A stretch of 64,000 nucleotides of DNA from Alloalcanivorax profundimaris (GCF_015265435.1 NZ_JABJWH010000016.1:1-64000), one strand, 5' to 3'. Positions 32,101 through 41,280 are shown, numbered from the stretch's first letter. Notes: a model not told the origin generated them from the sequence alone. A program made the numbers and translations.

Positions 32101-32563
32101 TCTCAATCAGCGGGTCGGTCGCCAGGGTAGCGGCCTGCAGCAGCAGAACCGCCTGCACCCCTTCTACCTGGTCTACATCAGCCACACCGGCGAGGTGATC
32201 AGCGACTACACCGAGGTCAAGCGCCTGCTGGACCTGGCCCGTACCGCCTGCAAGGGGCTGAGTGACCCCGTCGAAGCCGTCTATCGTGCCTTCAACGAGG
32301 AAACCCGCGACGGCCGAGAGATGCACGCCTATTCGGCGCTACTGGATCAGGCCATCCGCTCGATGATCGAGGTGAAGGAGGACAGGGACATCGACAGCCT
32401 GTTCAGCGGTGGCGAGACCACGGCACTGGTCGATATCATTGAAGGGCTCGACGACTTCGAGCTGATTACCTTCATCGTCATTCGTGAGGCAGACTCGGCC
32501 ATAGACACAGGTACCGGCACGGAGCGTCATGCGGCCAGCGGGGAAAGCGAGAAAGAAGGATGA
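29192..32563 (+). CDS. SNF2-type helicase with N-terminal PLD-like domain
   Basis: This 1123-residue superfamily 2 ATPase has an N-terminal segment (about 10-130) that resembles the PLD-like region of defence-associated helicases, but I see no HxK catalytic motif, so it is probably non-nucleolytic. Walker A is GLGKT at 279-283, motif II D365-E-S-H368 and motif VI QRFGRIDRIGS. It should translocate on or remodel DNA. It is the first gene of a five-gene island; its stop overlaps the DUF4391 start by 4 nt. Homologues occur beside type III-like methylase and Res genes, so a role in phage defence is inferred. Exact mechanism is unknown. Confidence 0.85.
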   Translation: MEIIDNVARLLGDDLKDTLQPGARLKIAASCFSIYAYEALKDELEALDSVEFIFTAPTFVPDQASDKFRKEHREFHIPKAERERSVHGSEFEIQLKNKLTQRAIARECADWMRRKARFRSNRGQAAMQPFAGVAASGGDTVYMPLQGFTAVDLGYQQGNAVSNFVTRFSEPGHTSQFMALFDQLWRDDEKLEDVTDRLREHIASVYRENPPERIYFLMLYHIFHEFLEDISEDVLPNDRTGYQDSVIWQKLFNFQRDAATGVINKLETYNGCILADSVGLGKTFTALAVIKYYELRNRSVLVLCPKKLADNWLTYNRNLTTNVLAQDRLNYDVLCHTDLQRTRGESFGMPLDRVNWGNYDLVVIDESHNFRNNDVYKDRETRYQKLMNQVIRAGVKTKVLMLSATPVNNRFTDLKNQLALAYEGEAENLTRHLNGAQDIEGIFRRAQATFNEWSALPPEKRTTGAILQALDFDFFELLDSVTIARSRRHIETFYDTRDIGSFPERRKPLSFHCPLTHRTDVIGFNEIFQQLSQLKLSVYAPISYILPSRLKKYEAMYDTEVYSGRSSFKQVDRERSLQALMTTNLLKRLESSVAAFRLTLEGLQDSYRTILDKIAAFKRTGRAESFADIAASFEDSGPDDDSIPMPGDATVGKKVQISLADMDLPSWEHDLSTDLVWIELLLEEMAKVSPADDAKLQHLKTQIAGKLASPINPGNRKVLIFTAFADTAKYLYDNLAPKLLESQGVHTGLVTGSDAPKSTLGAMPNSRQHYDFQGLLTLFAPQAKSKAMVYPDEPRELDILIGTDCISEGQNLQDCDTLINYDIHWNPVRIIQRFGRIDRIGSPNASIQLVNYWPDISLDEYINLKERVENRMVIADVTATGDDNVLNAQSNDVAYRREQLRRLQDEVVEMEDLKSGVSITDLGLNEFRMDLLGYMKDNGDLSRVPNGLHTVVPARPEKGLQPGVIFTLRNLNQRVGRQGSGLQQQNRLHPFYLVYISHTGEVISDYTEVKRLLDLARTACKGLSDPVEAVYRAFNEETRDGREMHAYSALLDQAIRSMIEVKEDRDIDSLFSGGETTALVDIIEGLDDFELITFIVIREADSAIDTGTGTERHAASGESEKEG

Positions 32564-33228
32564 CGGCACCGCTCTACCAGTACCCTACCACGACGCTGCT
32601 CGGGCGTGTGGTGGCCAAGCAGCGCATCCTGGCGCATGTGCGGGCCACTGCCAAGCTCAGGGAGCGCCTGCGGGATGAGGTCGCTCAGATCACTTGGCAT
32701 GCCAAGCTGGCCCATGGCACGATCAACCTGACAGGTACCCAAGAGGTGCCTGAGCTGCAGGTCTTCGTGATCACCCTCAAGGGCGAGGATCTGCACCGAG
32801 ACGTGCTGCGGGCCATCGACCGCGCCATTCCCTTCCCGATCCTGTTTGAGCTACACGGCACCTACGGCATCCGTGTCACCGCCACCTACAAGCGGCCCAG
32901 CCAGACCGACCCCAGCCAATGGGTGCTGGATGACCACTACGCCAGCAGCGACTGGCTGCCCGCCGACACGCCCCGACAGCCGCTGCCCACGGCCATCGAC
33001 CTGAAACAGCTCTACCAGCAGCTGCTGCGCAGCTTGCTTTCCACACCGGCCCGCCGGGGCGAGGCCCTGCCGGATCAGCTGGAGCGCTTGAAGGCCCTGG
33101 AATCCCTCAAGAAGGATGCCGACAAGCTCGAGAAGCGCCTGCGCAACGAGAAACAGTTCAACCGCAAGGTCGCGATCAACGCCGAGCTGCGCTCGATCCG
33201 CGAGAAAATTGCCGATTATGACACTTGA
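32560..33228 (+). CDS. DUF4391 domain protein
   Basis: This 222-residue soluble protein matches the pattern of DUF4391 proteins that accompany this type of helicase and methylase set. The N-terminal two-thirds (LYQYPTTTLLGRVVAKQRIL... to YASSDWL) form a compact alpha/beta region. The C-terminal 50 residues (LERLKALESLKKDADKLEKR onward) are charged and predicted coiled coil, typical of a protein-protein contact. Starts overlap on both sides (4 nt with the helicase; mod could begin inside it). Function is not established; it may bridge helicase and modification enzyme. Confidence 0.75.
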   Translation: MTAPLYQYPTTTLLGRVVAKQRILAHVRATAKLRERLRDEVAQITWHAKLAHGTINLTGTQEVPELQVFVITLKGEDLHRDVLRAIDRAIPFPILFELHGTYGIRVTATYKRPSQTDPSQWVLDDHYASSDWLPADTPRQPLPTAIDLKQLYQQLLRSLLSTPARRGEALPDQLERLKALESLKKDADKLEKRLRNEKQFNRKVAINAELRSIREKIADYDT

Positions 33229-33262
33229 TCACGACCGCAGAGGTCCGGAGACACGCGACACC

Positions 33263-35185
33263 ATGGACAAGCTGAAGATGCATTCTCCCAACCTGACCGA
33301 GGCTAACATCGCCAAGCTGGCCGAGCTGTTCCCCAGCTGTGTCACCGAAGCGCGGGATGAGCAGGGGAGGGTGAAGCAAGCCATCGATTTCGACCAACTG
33401 CGCCAGGAGCTCTCTGAAAATATTGTTGAGGGACCCCAGGAGCGGTTTAGGCTGGATTGGCCCGGTAAGAGAGAGGCTCTTTTGGCTGCCAATGCGCCGA
33501 TTGCAAAGACGCTTAGGGCTTATCGAGAAGAAAGTGTTGATTTTGATTCCACAAGAAACATTTTCATTGAGGGCGATAATCTAGACGCCTTGAAGTTAAT
33601 ACAAGAAGCATACCTAGAGAAAGTTAAGGTGATTTACATAGATCCTCCTTATAATACTGGAGGTGATTTCATCTACAAGGACACTTTTCAATCAATGAAA
33701 AGATCCTTTGAGAGGGATACTTTTCAGTATGACGACCAATTAGGTAGGATGGTTGCAAATCCTGAAACTGAAGGTCGCTATCATTCTAATTGGCTCTCAA
33801 TGATGTATTCAAGGATTAGAGTTGCCAAAAACTTGCTAAGAAAAGATGGCGTTATTTTTATATCTATTAGCGACATCGAGGTTTCTAATCTAAGAAAAAT
33901 ATGCGATGAGATTTTTGGAGAAGGAAACTTCGTAACTCACTTTACGTGGATTAAAAAGAGAAAGGGAAGCCATCTTTCAAGAGTTTATCGATCAATGACT
34001 GAGTTTGTTCTTTGCTATGCTAGAGATATTGATAAAGTTGAGCTTTTTGGGGAGAGAGCTTATAGTGAAAAATGGCAGCCGTTAGCAAAAAGAACAAACT
34101 CTTCTAAGCATCTTTTCTTTCAGGGAGGGGTTGTTGAAACAACTCTGGAAGATGGATATTATCCATCAGGAGAGTACGGCAAAGGTACGTCATCAATATT
34201 CTTTGAAAATGGAATTAAGGTTGAGTCAGGAGTTGTTTCTAATGATTTTTCTGTTAAAGGCCCTTTTGTATGGACACAGGTAAAGCTTAATAGTGAAATT
34301 GGCTTGGGGAGCAGGGTGTCATTATCAAAAAAATTCGGCTTTAACTCCTTGAGGCATGATCAGGCTGATAAGGTGAAGCGGCCTTCGACACTTATTGATA
34401 AAAGTTGCGGCGTTGGCACTAATGAAGATGCGTATGAAGAGGCTTTAGAGTTATTCTCTAATGAAGGGGTCATGAGCTATCCTAAGCCGGAAAGCTTGAT
34501 AAGATACTTGGTTAGAACTGCTACGGAGAATGATAAAGACTCAATAGTACTAGATTTCTTTGCTGGATCTTCGACCACTGCACATGCAGTGATGAAGCTT
34601 AATTCTCTTGACGCTGGGCGTCGCCAATTTATCATGATTCAGCTGCCGGAGCCTGTCGAAGAAACTTCTACTGCATGGCAGTTAGGATATGGGAATATAG
34701 CAGAAATTTCCAAGGAGCGTGTTCGTAGGTGTGGAAGAATTATTAAAGGAGAGGAATCCGGCATAGATCTTGGCTTTAGGGTTCTGAAGGTTGACTCGTC
34801 AAATATGCGTGATATCCACTATTCGCCAGAGGCACTTAGTCAGGACCTGCTGTCTGAAAATATAGATAATATCCGCGAGGGCCGTAGTTCCGAAGACCTG
34901 CTCTTCCAAGTCTTGCTGGACTGGGGCGTAGACCTTTCACTTCCTATCTCTCGCCAGGAGCTTGATGGCAAAACCATCTTCTTCGTCGACGGAGCCGAGA
35001 AGCATATGGCCCTGGCCGCCTGCTTCGACCTCGATATCGACGAGGGCTTTGTCAAGCAGCTCGCCGAGTACGAGCCGTTGCGCGTGGTGTTCCGCGATGC
35101 CGGCTTTGCCAGTGACAGCGTTAAGATCAACGTCGAGCAGATCTTCGCCCAGAAGTCGCCCAATACCGACGTCAAGGTGATCTAG
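33263..35185 (+). CDS. mod: type III-like site-specific DNA adenine methyltransferase (Mod)
   Basis: This 640-residue beta-class N6-adenine methyltransferase has the catalytic motif DPPYNTGG at 127-134 preceding the SAM-binding motif DFFAGSSTTAH at 431-441. The target-recognition region lies between. The start at 33263 (MDKLKMHSPNLTEANI) is typical; an ATG at 33218 would overlap DUF4391. Bases from about 33420 to 34870 are clearly AT-rich while both ends are GC-rich like the neighbours, so the gene is mosaic. It should methylate an asymmetric site and protect it from the Res protein at 36994. Confidence 0.9.
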   Translation: MDKLKMHSPNLTEANIAKLAELFPSCVTEARDEQGRVKQAIDFDQLRQELSENIVEGPQERFRLDWPGKREALLAANAPIAKTLRAYREESVDFDSTRNIFIEGDNLDALKLIQEAYLEKVKVIYIDPPYNTGGDFIYKDTFQSMKRSFERDTFQYDDQLGRMVANPETEGRYHSNWLSMMYSRIRVAKNLLRKDGVIFISISDIEVSNLRKICDEIFGEGNFVTHFTWIKKRKGSHLSRVYRSMTEFVLCYARDIDKVELFGERAYSEKWQPLAKRTNSSKHLFFQGGVVETTLEDGYYPSGEYGKGTSSIFFENGIKVESGVVSNDFSVKGPFVWTQVKLNSEIGLGSRVSLSKKFGFNSLRHDQADKVKRPSTLIDKSCGVGTNEDAYEEALELFSNEGVMSYPKPESLIRYLVRTATENDKDSIVLDFFAGSSTTAHAVMKLNSLDAGRRQFIMIQLPEPVEETSTAWQLGYGNIAEISKERVRRCGRIIKGEESGIDLGFRVLKVDSSNMRDIHYSPEALSQDLLSENIDNIREGRSSEDLLFQVLLDWGVDLSLPISRQELDGKTIFFVDGAEKHMALAACFDLDIDEGFVKQLAEYEPLRVVFRDAGFASDSVKINVEQIFAQKSPNTDVKVI

Positions 35186-35189
35186 GCCC

Positions 35190-36905
35190 ATGAGCATGGA
35201 CGAGCAGGCGCTGACGGAGTTGCTGCACTCCCTGATCGAGCGCTGGGAGAGCGAGGTGGTCGAATTCAAGCGCGGTGGCAAGGGCTTCTCCACCTCGGAT
35301 TTGGGAAAATACCTCTCGGCGCTGGCCAACGAGGCGAATCTGCGTGCCTGCGAAAGCGCCTGGCTGGTCTTCGGCATCGACGACAAGACTCGGCGCATCT
35401 TGGGGTCCGAATACCGTCAGGCTTCCGGCGAGCTCGACAAGCTTAAGATGCAGATCGCCGATGGCACCGAGCCTAGCATCACCTTCCGCGACATCCATGA
35501 GTTGCAAACACCCGAGGGGAGAGTGCTGCTGTTCGAAATTCCGCCCGCGCCGATGGGAATGCCCATCGCCTGGCACGGGCATTACTATGCTCGTGCCGGG
35601 GAGAGCCTGACCAGCCTGGGTCTGGACAAGCTGGATACGATTCGGCGACAGACCGATACTACGGACTGGTCCGTTCAACTGGTGCCGGATGCCACATTGG
35701 ATCACCTAGACCCGGAGGCGGTCGCCAAGGCCCGCGAGTCCTTCGCCAAGAAGTACGCCAACCGCTTTGAGCCTGGCGAGGTGATGGGGTGGCCACTGGC
35801 AACCTTTCTGGATCGCGCCAAGCTGACGCTGGACGGTAAGATGACCCGGGCGGCTCTCCTGCTGCTCGGCAAGGCGGCGGCGGTACCGCTTCTGTCGCCC
35901 CATCCCGCTCAGCTGACCTGGAAGCTGGAGGGGGCGGAGCGTGCCTACCAACACTTCGGCCCGCCGTTCCTGCTGGCCACGACGCAGTTGTATCAGCGTA
36001 TCCGCAATATCCAGTTGCGTCTGTTGCCCCAGGACGAACTAGTACCTATCGAAGTTTCCAAGTACGACCAGAAAATCGTCCTGGAAGCGTTGCACAACTG
36101 TATCGCTCATCAGGACTACAGTCGCAATGCGCGTGTGGTGGTGATCGAGCAATCCGACCGGCTGGTCTTCGACAATGAAGGTAGCTTTTTCGAGGGTGAA
36201 CCTGGCGATTATCTGGAGGGACACCGGGTTCCCAAACGCTACCGTAACCCTTTTCTGACCCAGGCCATGGCCGAGCTCAACATGATCGACACCATGGGCT
36301 ATGGAATTCATGACATGTATTCCCGCCAGGCCAGGCGTTATCTCCCGCTGCCCGACTATGACCTGAGCAAGCCAGGTGCCGTCAGGCTGACGGTGCATGG
36401 CGGCGTGGTTGACTCCGCCTATAGCCGCCTGTTGATTCAGCAGACTGATCTGGCTCTGGTCGATGTACTGGCGTTGGATCGAATCCAGAAGCAGCTGCCG
36501 ATTGCCGATGATGCGGTCACTCGCCTGAGGCGGGCTGGCCTGATCGAAGGGCGCAAGCCTAATTATCACGTCTCCGCCAGCGTGGCGGACGCGACGGCGA
36601 CCAAGGCCCAGTACATTCACACCCGTGGGCAGGATGACGCCTTCTACGCCAAGCTGGTGACCGACTACCTGGCCAAGTTCGGCTCCGCCAACCGCCGGGA
36701 GATCGACACCCTGCTGTGGGACAAGCTCAGCGATGCCCTGGATGAGCAAAAAAAGAAAGCCAAGGTGGGTAACATCCTGACCAAGCTGCGCCGAGCCGGC
36801 CGGATCCGCAATGCCGGCAGCCGCAGTGCGCCGGAATGGCGGCTGGCGGAGGCTGATGCAGAAAGGTCTGCAGAAAGAAACGGCGGCTTTGCAGAAAGGA
36901 ATTGA
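35190..36905 (+). CDS. Schlafen/AlbA_2 ATP-binding protein
   Basis: This 571-residue protein has an N-terminal AlbA_2/Schlafen-type domain (about 10-150: ESEVVEFKRGG, then WLVFGIDD) and a GHKL-like ATP-binding region (about 285-345: EALHNCIAHQDYSRN, FDNEGSF), followed by a winged-helix-like C-terminus. It lies 4 bp after mod. Such proteins occur inside restriction-modification operons as putative regulators or nucleic-acid-binding effectors. Its last 15 residues (AERSAERNGGFAERN) are encoded by direct repeats of GCAGAAAG, which continue into the intergenic gap. Whether it cuts RNA like some Schlafens is unknown. Confidence 0.8.
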   Translation: MSMDEQALTELLHSLIERWESEVVEFKRGGKGFSTSDLGKYLSALANEANLRACESAWLVFGIDDKTRRILGSEYRQASGELDKLKMQIADGTEPSITFRDIHELQTPEGRVLLFEIPPAPMGMPIAWHGHYYARAGESLTSLGLDKLDTIRRQTDTTDWSVQLVPDATLDHLDPEAVAKARESFAKKYANRFEPGEVMGWPLATFLDRAKLTLDGKMTRAALLLLGKAAAVPLLSPHPAQLTWKLEGAERAYQHFGPPFLLATTQLYQRIRNIQLRLLPQDELVPIEVSKYDQKIVLEALHNCIAHQDYSRNARVVVIEQSDRLVFDNEGSFFEGEPGDYLEGHRVPKRYRNPFLTQAMAELNMIDTMGYGIHDMYSRQARRYLPLPDYDLSKPGAVRLTVHGGVVDSAYSRLLIQQTDLALVDVLALDRIQKQLPIADDAVTRLRRAGLIEGRKPNYHVSASVADATATKAQYIHTRGQDDAFYAKLVTDYLAKFGSANRREIDTLLWDKLSDALDEQKKKAKVGNILTKLRRAGRIRNAGSRSAPEWRLAEADAERSAERNGGFAERN

Positions 36906-36987
36906 ACGAGGTTATGTTTAAGTTGTTGATTTTAAAGGTAAAGAATGGGGAGCCCTTTCTGCGGGCTCCGGTGCCGGTGCAGAAAGG
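36858..36987 (+). repeat. GCAGAAAGG repeats and hairpin before res
   Basis: GCAGAAAG(G) occurs at 36858-36866, 36870-36877, 36891-36899 and 36979-36987, and inverted at 36954-36962 in the loop of a 7-bp hairpin (GGAGCCC 36949-36955 with GGGCTCC 36963-36969). The last copy supplies the AGGAAGG ribosome-binding region of res. It may control Res synthesis. Confidence 0.65.
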
Positions 36988-36993
36988 AAGGCC

Positions 36994-39900
36994 ATGAAGC
37001 TCAAGTTCAAGACCCAGGAATACCAGACGCGGGCCGTCGAAGCGCTGGCGGACTGCTTTGCTGGCCAGCCCTTCAGTAGCGGTATCCGCTACCGCATCGA
37101 CCCGGGCGAGGCAGCCGCCCTTTCGCAGCCGATGCAGCGTGACCTGTATGCCTCGCCTGACCCCGACGGCGCCGGCTTCAAGAACGCCGCGCTGGAGCTG
37201 ACGGAGCTTGATCTGCTGAATAACATCCGGGCCGTGCAGCGCCGCCAGAACTTGCCGCTCTCCGACGGCCTGAAGAAAGATGACAAGACCGGCTGCCTCT
37301 ACAACCTGGACGTGGAGATGGAGACCGGCACTGGCAAGACCTACGTCTATTTGAAGAGCATGTTCGAGCTGAAGCAGCGCTACGGCTGGAGCAAGTTTAT
37401 CGTGGTGGTGCCCAGCATCGCCATCCGCGAGGGGGTGTACAAGTCGCTGCGGATCACCGCCGATCACTTCCTGGAAAGCTACGGGGAGAAGGCGCGCTTC
37501 TTCATCTACGACTCCAGGCAGTTGGACAAGCTGGAAAGCTTCTCCTCGGATGCTGGCATCAATGTCATGGTCATCAACGTTCAGGCGTTCAATGCTGCCA
37601 CGAAGAAAAACGCTAGCGAAGCAAATAGGAGAATTTTTAGGGAGCTGGACGACTTCCAGTCGCGCCGCCCCATCGACGTGATCAAGGCCAACCGCCCGAT
37701 CCTGTTCCTCGATGAGCCGCAGAAGATGGAAGGGGGCAAGACGCTCAGCTCCCTGAGCGAGTTCAACCCGCTGTTCATCGTGCGCTACTCGGCCACCCAC
37801 AAGACAATCTACAACAAGATCCATCGCCTGGACGCCCTTGACGCCTACAACCAGAAGCTGGTGAAGAAGATCTCGGTGCATGGTGTCACCACCAGGGGCC
37901 TCACCGGCACCGATGCCTACCTCTACCTGGAAAATATCGAGACGGCCAAGAACAAGCCTCCTGTGGCCTGGGTCGAGTACGAGGAGAAGACGGCCAGCGG
38001 CGTGAAGCGCAAGCGCCGCAAGCTGGGCAAGGGTGACAACCTGCATGAGCTATCGGATGGGCTGGAACAGTACAAAGGCTTCGTCGTCTCGGATATCGAC
38101 GCCCGTGTCGACCAGCTCAGCTTCACCAACGGTGTCGAGCTCACTGCCGGGGAGGTGACCGTCGATGTCACCGAGCAGACGCTGCGCCGGATCCAGATCC
38201 GCGAGGCGGTCAAGGCGCACTTCAAGAAGGAGCAGCTGCTGTTCTCCCAAGGGGTCAAGGTGCTCACCCTGTTCTTCATCGATGAGGTGGCCAAGTACCG
38301 CCAGTACGAAGAGGGCGGTGAGGTGCTGGGTGAGTACGCCCGGATCTTCGAGGAGGAGTACAACCGTCAGCTCGACCAGGTGCTGACCCTGGAGGACAGC
38401 GAGTACAACCGCTACCTGAAGGGCATCAGTACTTCGGACACCCACAACGGCTACTTCTCCATCGACAAGAAGTCCAAGCGCCTCGTCGACCCGGCAACTA
38501 AGGCGCGTTCCACCGAGACGGACGACGTCGATGCCTACGACCTGATCCTGAAGGACAAAGAGCGCCTGCTCTCCTTCGAGGAGCCCACGCGATTCATCTT
38601 CTCCCACTCCGCTCTGCGCGAGGGCTGGGACAACCCCAACGTGTTCGTCATCTGCACGCTGAAGCACAGCGACAACACCATCTCCCGGCGTCAGGAGGTG
38701 GGGCGCGGCCTGCGCTTGGCGGTCAACCAGCTGGGGGATCGCATGGACGACCCGCTGACGGTGCACGACATCAACGAGCTGACGGTGGTCGCCAGCGAGA
38801 GCTACAAGGACTTCGTCACCGCCTTGCAGCGTGACATCAGCAACGAGCTCTCCGAGCGTCCTCGGGTCGCCGACGAGGCCTACTTCACCGGCAAGCTGCT
38901 CGTGTCGGATGAGGCCGAGGTTGAGGTCACGCCCGCCATGGCCAAGGAGATCTATCGCTACCTGCTCAAGAACGACTACACGGATAACGCCGACCACATC
39001 ACCGAGGCTTACCACCAGGCCAAGGAGGACGGCACCCTCGCCGTGCTGCCGGAGGCGCTGCAGCCCCATGCACAGCAGGTCTTCCAGCTGATCGACAGCG
39101 TCTTCAGTAACGCCCAGCTGCCGCACATCGATGACGGCCGAAAGGCCAAGCTGAACCCGCTCAACGACAATTTCCGCAAGAAGGAATTTCAGGAGCTCTG
39201 GGAGCGCATCAACCGCAAGGCGGCCTATTCCGTCAGTTTCGACTCCAACGAGCTGATCGATAAATGCGTGGGCTATCTGGACCTGAAACTCAACGTGAAG
39301 CGCTTGGAGTACCAGGTGGAGCGCGGCACTCAGAAGGCGGAAGCCAGCTACCAGGACTTGTCCAGCGGGCAGGCCTTCACCGTCAACGAGAGCGAGCGGG
39401 TCAAATATGACGGTACGCTGCATTCGGCGGTTCAATACGACCTGATCGGCCGCCTGGCCGAGGGCACGCAGCTGACGCGGCGCACCGTCGCGGCGATTCT
39501 CTTCAAGATCCAGCCGAAGACCTTCAAGCAGTATCCGATGAACCCGGAGGACTTCATGGCTCAGGCCGCCAGGCTGATCAACGAGCAGAAGGCCAGCATG
39601 GTGGTCGAGCACATCAGTTACGACCCGATCAATGAGCGGCACAGCCGGGAAATCTTCACCATCGAAAAGCCGGAGAACCAGCTGGATCGAGCCTACAAGG
39701 CCAACCGCCACGTCTACGACTATGTGGTGACCGATTCCAAGATTGAGCGGGGCTTCGTTGAAGAGCTCGACACCAGCAAGGAGGTGGTGGTCTACGCGAA
39801 GCTGCCGAAGAGCTTCTTTATCCCGACGCCGGTGGGCAACTACAGTCCCGACTGGGCCATCGCCTTCAATGAGGATGACGTGAAGCATGTCTACTTCGTG

Positions 39901-40056
39901 GCCGAGACCAAGGGAAGCCTTTCATCGTTGGAGTTGCGTGAAGTTGAACAGGCCAAGATCCGGTGCGCCACCGAGTTTTTCGACACCATTGCGACGGCCG
40001 AGGTGAAATACGATGTCGTCGATTCCTATGACAAGTTGATGGGGTTGGTGAGTTGA
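36994..40056 (+). CDS. res: type III restriction endonuclease Res subunit
   Basis: This 1020-residue protein combines an SF2 translocase and a C-terminal nuclease. Walker A is ETGTGKT at 110-116 and motif II is DEPQ at 240-243; a conserved [20 protein letters not shown] segment follows. The nuclease is a PD-(D/E)xK fold with P952-D953 and E971-T-K973 (NYSPDW...AETKGS). It is a canonical type III Res with all active-site residues and normal length. AGGAAGG precedes the ATG. It completes the island and is followed by 245 bp of hairpin-rich DNA before the tmRNA end. Confidence 0.92.
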   Translation: MKLKFKTQEYQTRAVEALADCFAGQPFSSGIRYRIDPGEAAALSQPMQRDLYASPDPDGAGFKNAALELTELDLLNNIRAVQRRQNLPLSDGLKKDDKTGCLYNLDVEMETGTGKTYVYLKSMFELKQRYGWSKFIVVVPSIAIREGVYKSLRITADHFLESYGEKARFFIYDSRQLDKLESFSSDAGINVMVINVQAFNAATKKNASEANRRIFRELDDFQSRRPIDVIKANRPILFLDEPQKMEGGKTLSSLSEFNPLFIVRYSATHKTIYNKIHRLDALDAYNQKLVKKISVHGVTTRGLTGTDAYLYLENIETAKNKPPVAWVEYEEKTASGVKRKRRKLGKGDNLHELSDGLEQYKGFVVSDIDARVDQLSFTNGVELTAGEVTVDVTEQTLRRIQIREAVKAHFKKEQLLFSQGVKVLTLFFIDEVAKYRQYEEGGEVLGEYARIFEEEYNRQLDQVLTLEDSEYNRYLKGISTSDTHNGYFSIDKKSKRLVDPATKARSTETDDVDAYDLILKDKERLLSFEEPTRFIFSHSALREGWDNPNVFVICTLKHSDNTISRRQEVGRGLRLAVNQLGDRMDDPLTVHDINELTVVASESYKDFVTALQRDISNELSERPRVADEAYFTGKLLVSDEAEVEVTPAMAKEIYRYLLKNDYTDNADHITEAYHQAKEDGTLAVLPEALQPHAQQVFQLIDSVFSNAQLPHIDDGRKAKLNPLNDNFRKKEFQELWERINRKAAYSVSFDSNELIDKCVGYLDLKLNVKRLEYQVERGTQKAEASYQDLSSGQAFTVNESERVKYDGTLHSAVQYDLIGRLAEGTQLTRRTVAAILFKIQPKTFKQYPMNPEDFMAQAARLINEQKASMVVEHISYDPINERHSREIFTIEKPENQLDRAYKANRHVYDYVVTDSKIERGFVEELDTSKEVVVYAKLPKSFFIPTPVGNYSPDWAIAFNEDDVKHVYFVAETKGSLSSLELREVEQAKIRCATEFFDTIATAEVKYDVVDSYDKLMGLVS

Positions 40057-40260
40057 TGTGGCTGCGGCCATGTAAAAAATTGTTACAATAAAGCGGCCAT
40101 GGCCGAAATGTTATGGGCGGGGACGTCCTGCGCGAAGCGGTGCTTCGCTTGTCGAACCCCTACGGGGGTTTGTCGGGGCCCTCCCTGGCCCCGACCCTTC
40201 GGGCTACGCGCCAATCCGCTCCCGGCGGATTGGTCATCCTCCCACCGCAACCGCGCAAAG
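40057..40260. repeat. hairpin-rich intergenic segment
   Basis: No gene is seen. Four consecutive hairpins occur: GCGAAGC-GGT-GCTTCGC (40132-40148), AACCCC-TAC-GGGGGTT, GTCGGGGCC...GGCCCCGAC and AATCCG...CGGATT. The first is nearly the same as 26079-26095. The block looks like extragenic repeat or island-end sequence. Confidence 0.55.
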
Positions 40261-40261
40261 A

Positions 40262-40292
40262 AAAAGGGGCGCCCGCATGGGCGCCCCTTTTT
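40262..40292 (-). terminator. intrinsic terminator for tmRNA
   Basis: GGGGCGCCC-GCAT-GGGCGCCCC flanked by A and T runs on both sides forms a symmetrical hairpin just past the tmRNA 3' end. It can stop transcripts from either direction. Confidence 0.85.
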
Positions 40293-40300
40293 CTTTGCGT

Positions 40301-40658
40301 TGGTGGAGGCGGGGGGAATCGAACCCCCGTCCGCCAGCAATCCGCCTGTGGATCTACATGCTTAGTCTGGTCTATTGATTTAAGAGGCTGCGGCCCGACC
40401 GACAGGGCGCAGTCACCGAGTCCCTAAGAGTTTTAACGGCGCCATCCGGGACGGACTTTGCCGCGAGCCTGTGTAGCGATGCTCGCCGCACTTCCCCACA
40501 GGCTGGGTCGTTTGGCGATAAGCGGGGTTTAAGCCGCTAGTGCGTAAGTATCGTCGTTTGCGATTACTTTAAGATGCCACAAGGTATTTACGAGCATTGC
40601 GACGCTACTCGACATGCACCACAGGTTTCTTTACCGGCGTCGAATCCATGTCGCCCCC
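40301..40658 (-). ncRNA. ssrA: transfer-messenger RNA (tmRNA)
   Basis: The 358-nt molecule rescues stalled ribosomes with SmpB. Its 5' end GGGGGCGACATGGATTCGACG pairs with the 3' acceptor strand in a 7-bp stem ending in encoded CCA (40301-40303). A T-loop (GGTTCGATTCC) precedes the acceptor. The tag frame lies at 40529-40561 and reads ANDDTYALAA followed by a TAA stop, close to ANDDNYALAA of Pseudomonas. It is transcribed away from the core genes; smpB lies 620 bp away on the same strand. Confidence 0.97.
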
Positions 40659-40921
40659 TGTGATCTGGCCGCTCAGGCCAAGCGGCGTATTGTAGGAGAT
40701 GGGGCCGGTCCGTGGAAAGCCAAGGGGCGGTTTTTTGTCGAGACCGCCGGAAAAGGCGCCGTTAACCGGCTTTTACAGATATTGTCGAACAATCAGACCT
40801 GAATGCCATGGTGTCGTCATCCGCAGGGCGCATCATGATCCTGACGGCGAGCCCCGAATTCCGACGACAAAGCCAGCCGCCAACCCTTCGTTGATGGATT
40901 CGTTCAAAGAGGAGCGAGACG
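40659..40921. promoter_or_regulatory. tmRNA promoter region
   Basis: On the minus strand TACAAT (40689-40694) is a good -10 box with a weak TTTCCA -35 18 bp upstream. The mature 5' end lies about 30 nt further, so a short leader is removed by RNase P. Nothing else is recognised up to the small membrane-protein gene except its GAGGAG ribosome site. Confidence 0.5.
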
Positions 40922-41212
40922 ATGAAAGCGATCTTTCGGTCAGCTGAACAGGTTGTCGAGAAAGCCCTGGCGCCGGTGGCGGCCCACCCCCTGCTGGCGC
41001 GCACCCTGCAACTGATGCTGGCGGTGGCGCTGTACGCCGGCGGCATCGCCGCGCTGGTGGCGGTGAGCGGCGACTCCCGGATTCCGGTGCTGCTGTTCGC
41101 GGTGTACTTCCTGCCGGCGGTGCTGCGCGCCTGGCTGCAGGTGTACTGGCAGGTCCGTGACGAAGTACGCGGCTGGCGCCGGCGTCACGGGCGCACCGGC
41201 AAGGCGTTTTAA
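40922..41212 (+). CDS. small two-helix membrane protein, unknown function
   Basis: This 96-residue protein has a short amphipathic N-terminus, two hydrophobic stretches (about 28-48, LQLMLAVALYAGGIAALVAV, and 53-75, IPVLLFAVYFLPAVLRAWL) and a basic tail (RGWRRRHGRTGKAF), implying two membrane segments with a cytoplasmic C-terminus. GAGGAG precedes the start. It stands alone between tmRNA and smpB and is not recognised. The REP-like pair follows its stop. Confidence 0.7.
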   Translation: MKAIFRSAEQVVEKALAPVAAHPLLARTLQLMLAVALYAGGIAALVAVSGDSRIPVLLFAVYFLPAVLRAWLQVYWQVRDEVRGWRRRHGRTGKAF

Positions 41213-41221
41213 TCGAGTCTG

Positions 41222-41280
41222 GCGAAATCGCGATTAAAGCCGCTCCTACGGCATTGCTGTAGGAGGGACTTTAGTCGCCA
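41222..41280. repeat. REP-like inverted pair
   Basis: Two facing copies resemble the Pseudomonas REP sequence (core TAGGAGCGGCTTTA): 41226-41250 on the minus strand and 41258-41280 on the plus strand, forming a hairpin of about 20 bp between the convergent small gene and smpB. It may act as a bidirectional mRNA stabiliser or terminator. Confidence 0.75.

Noticed and set aside
36949-36969. hairpin before res as an intrinsic terminator
   Set aside because: There is no T-run after the stem and it lies within an operon, so a regulatory fold is more likely.
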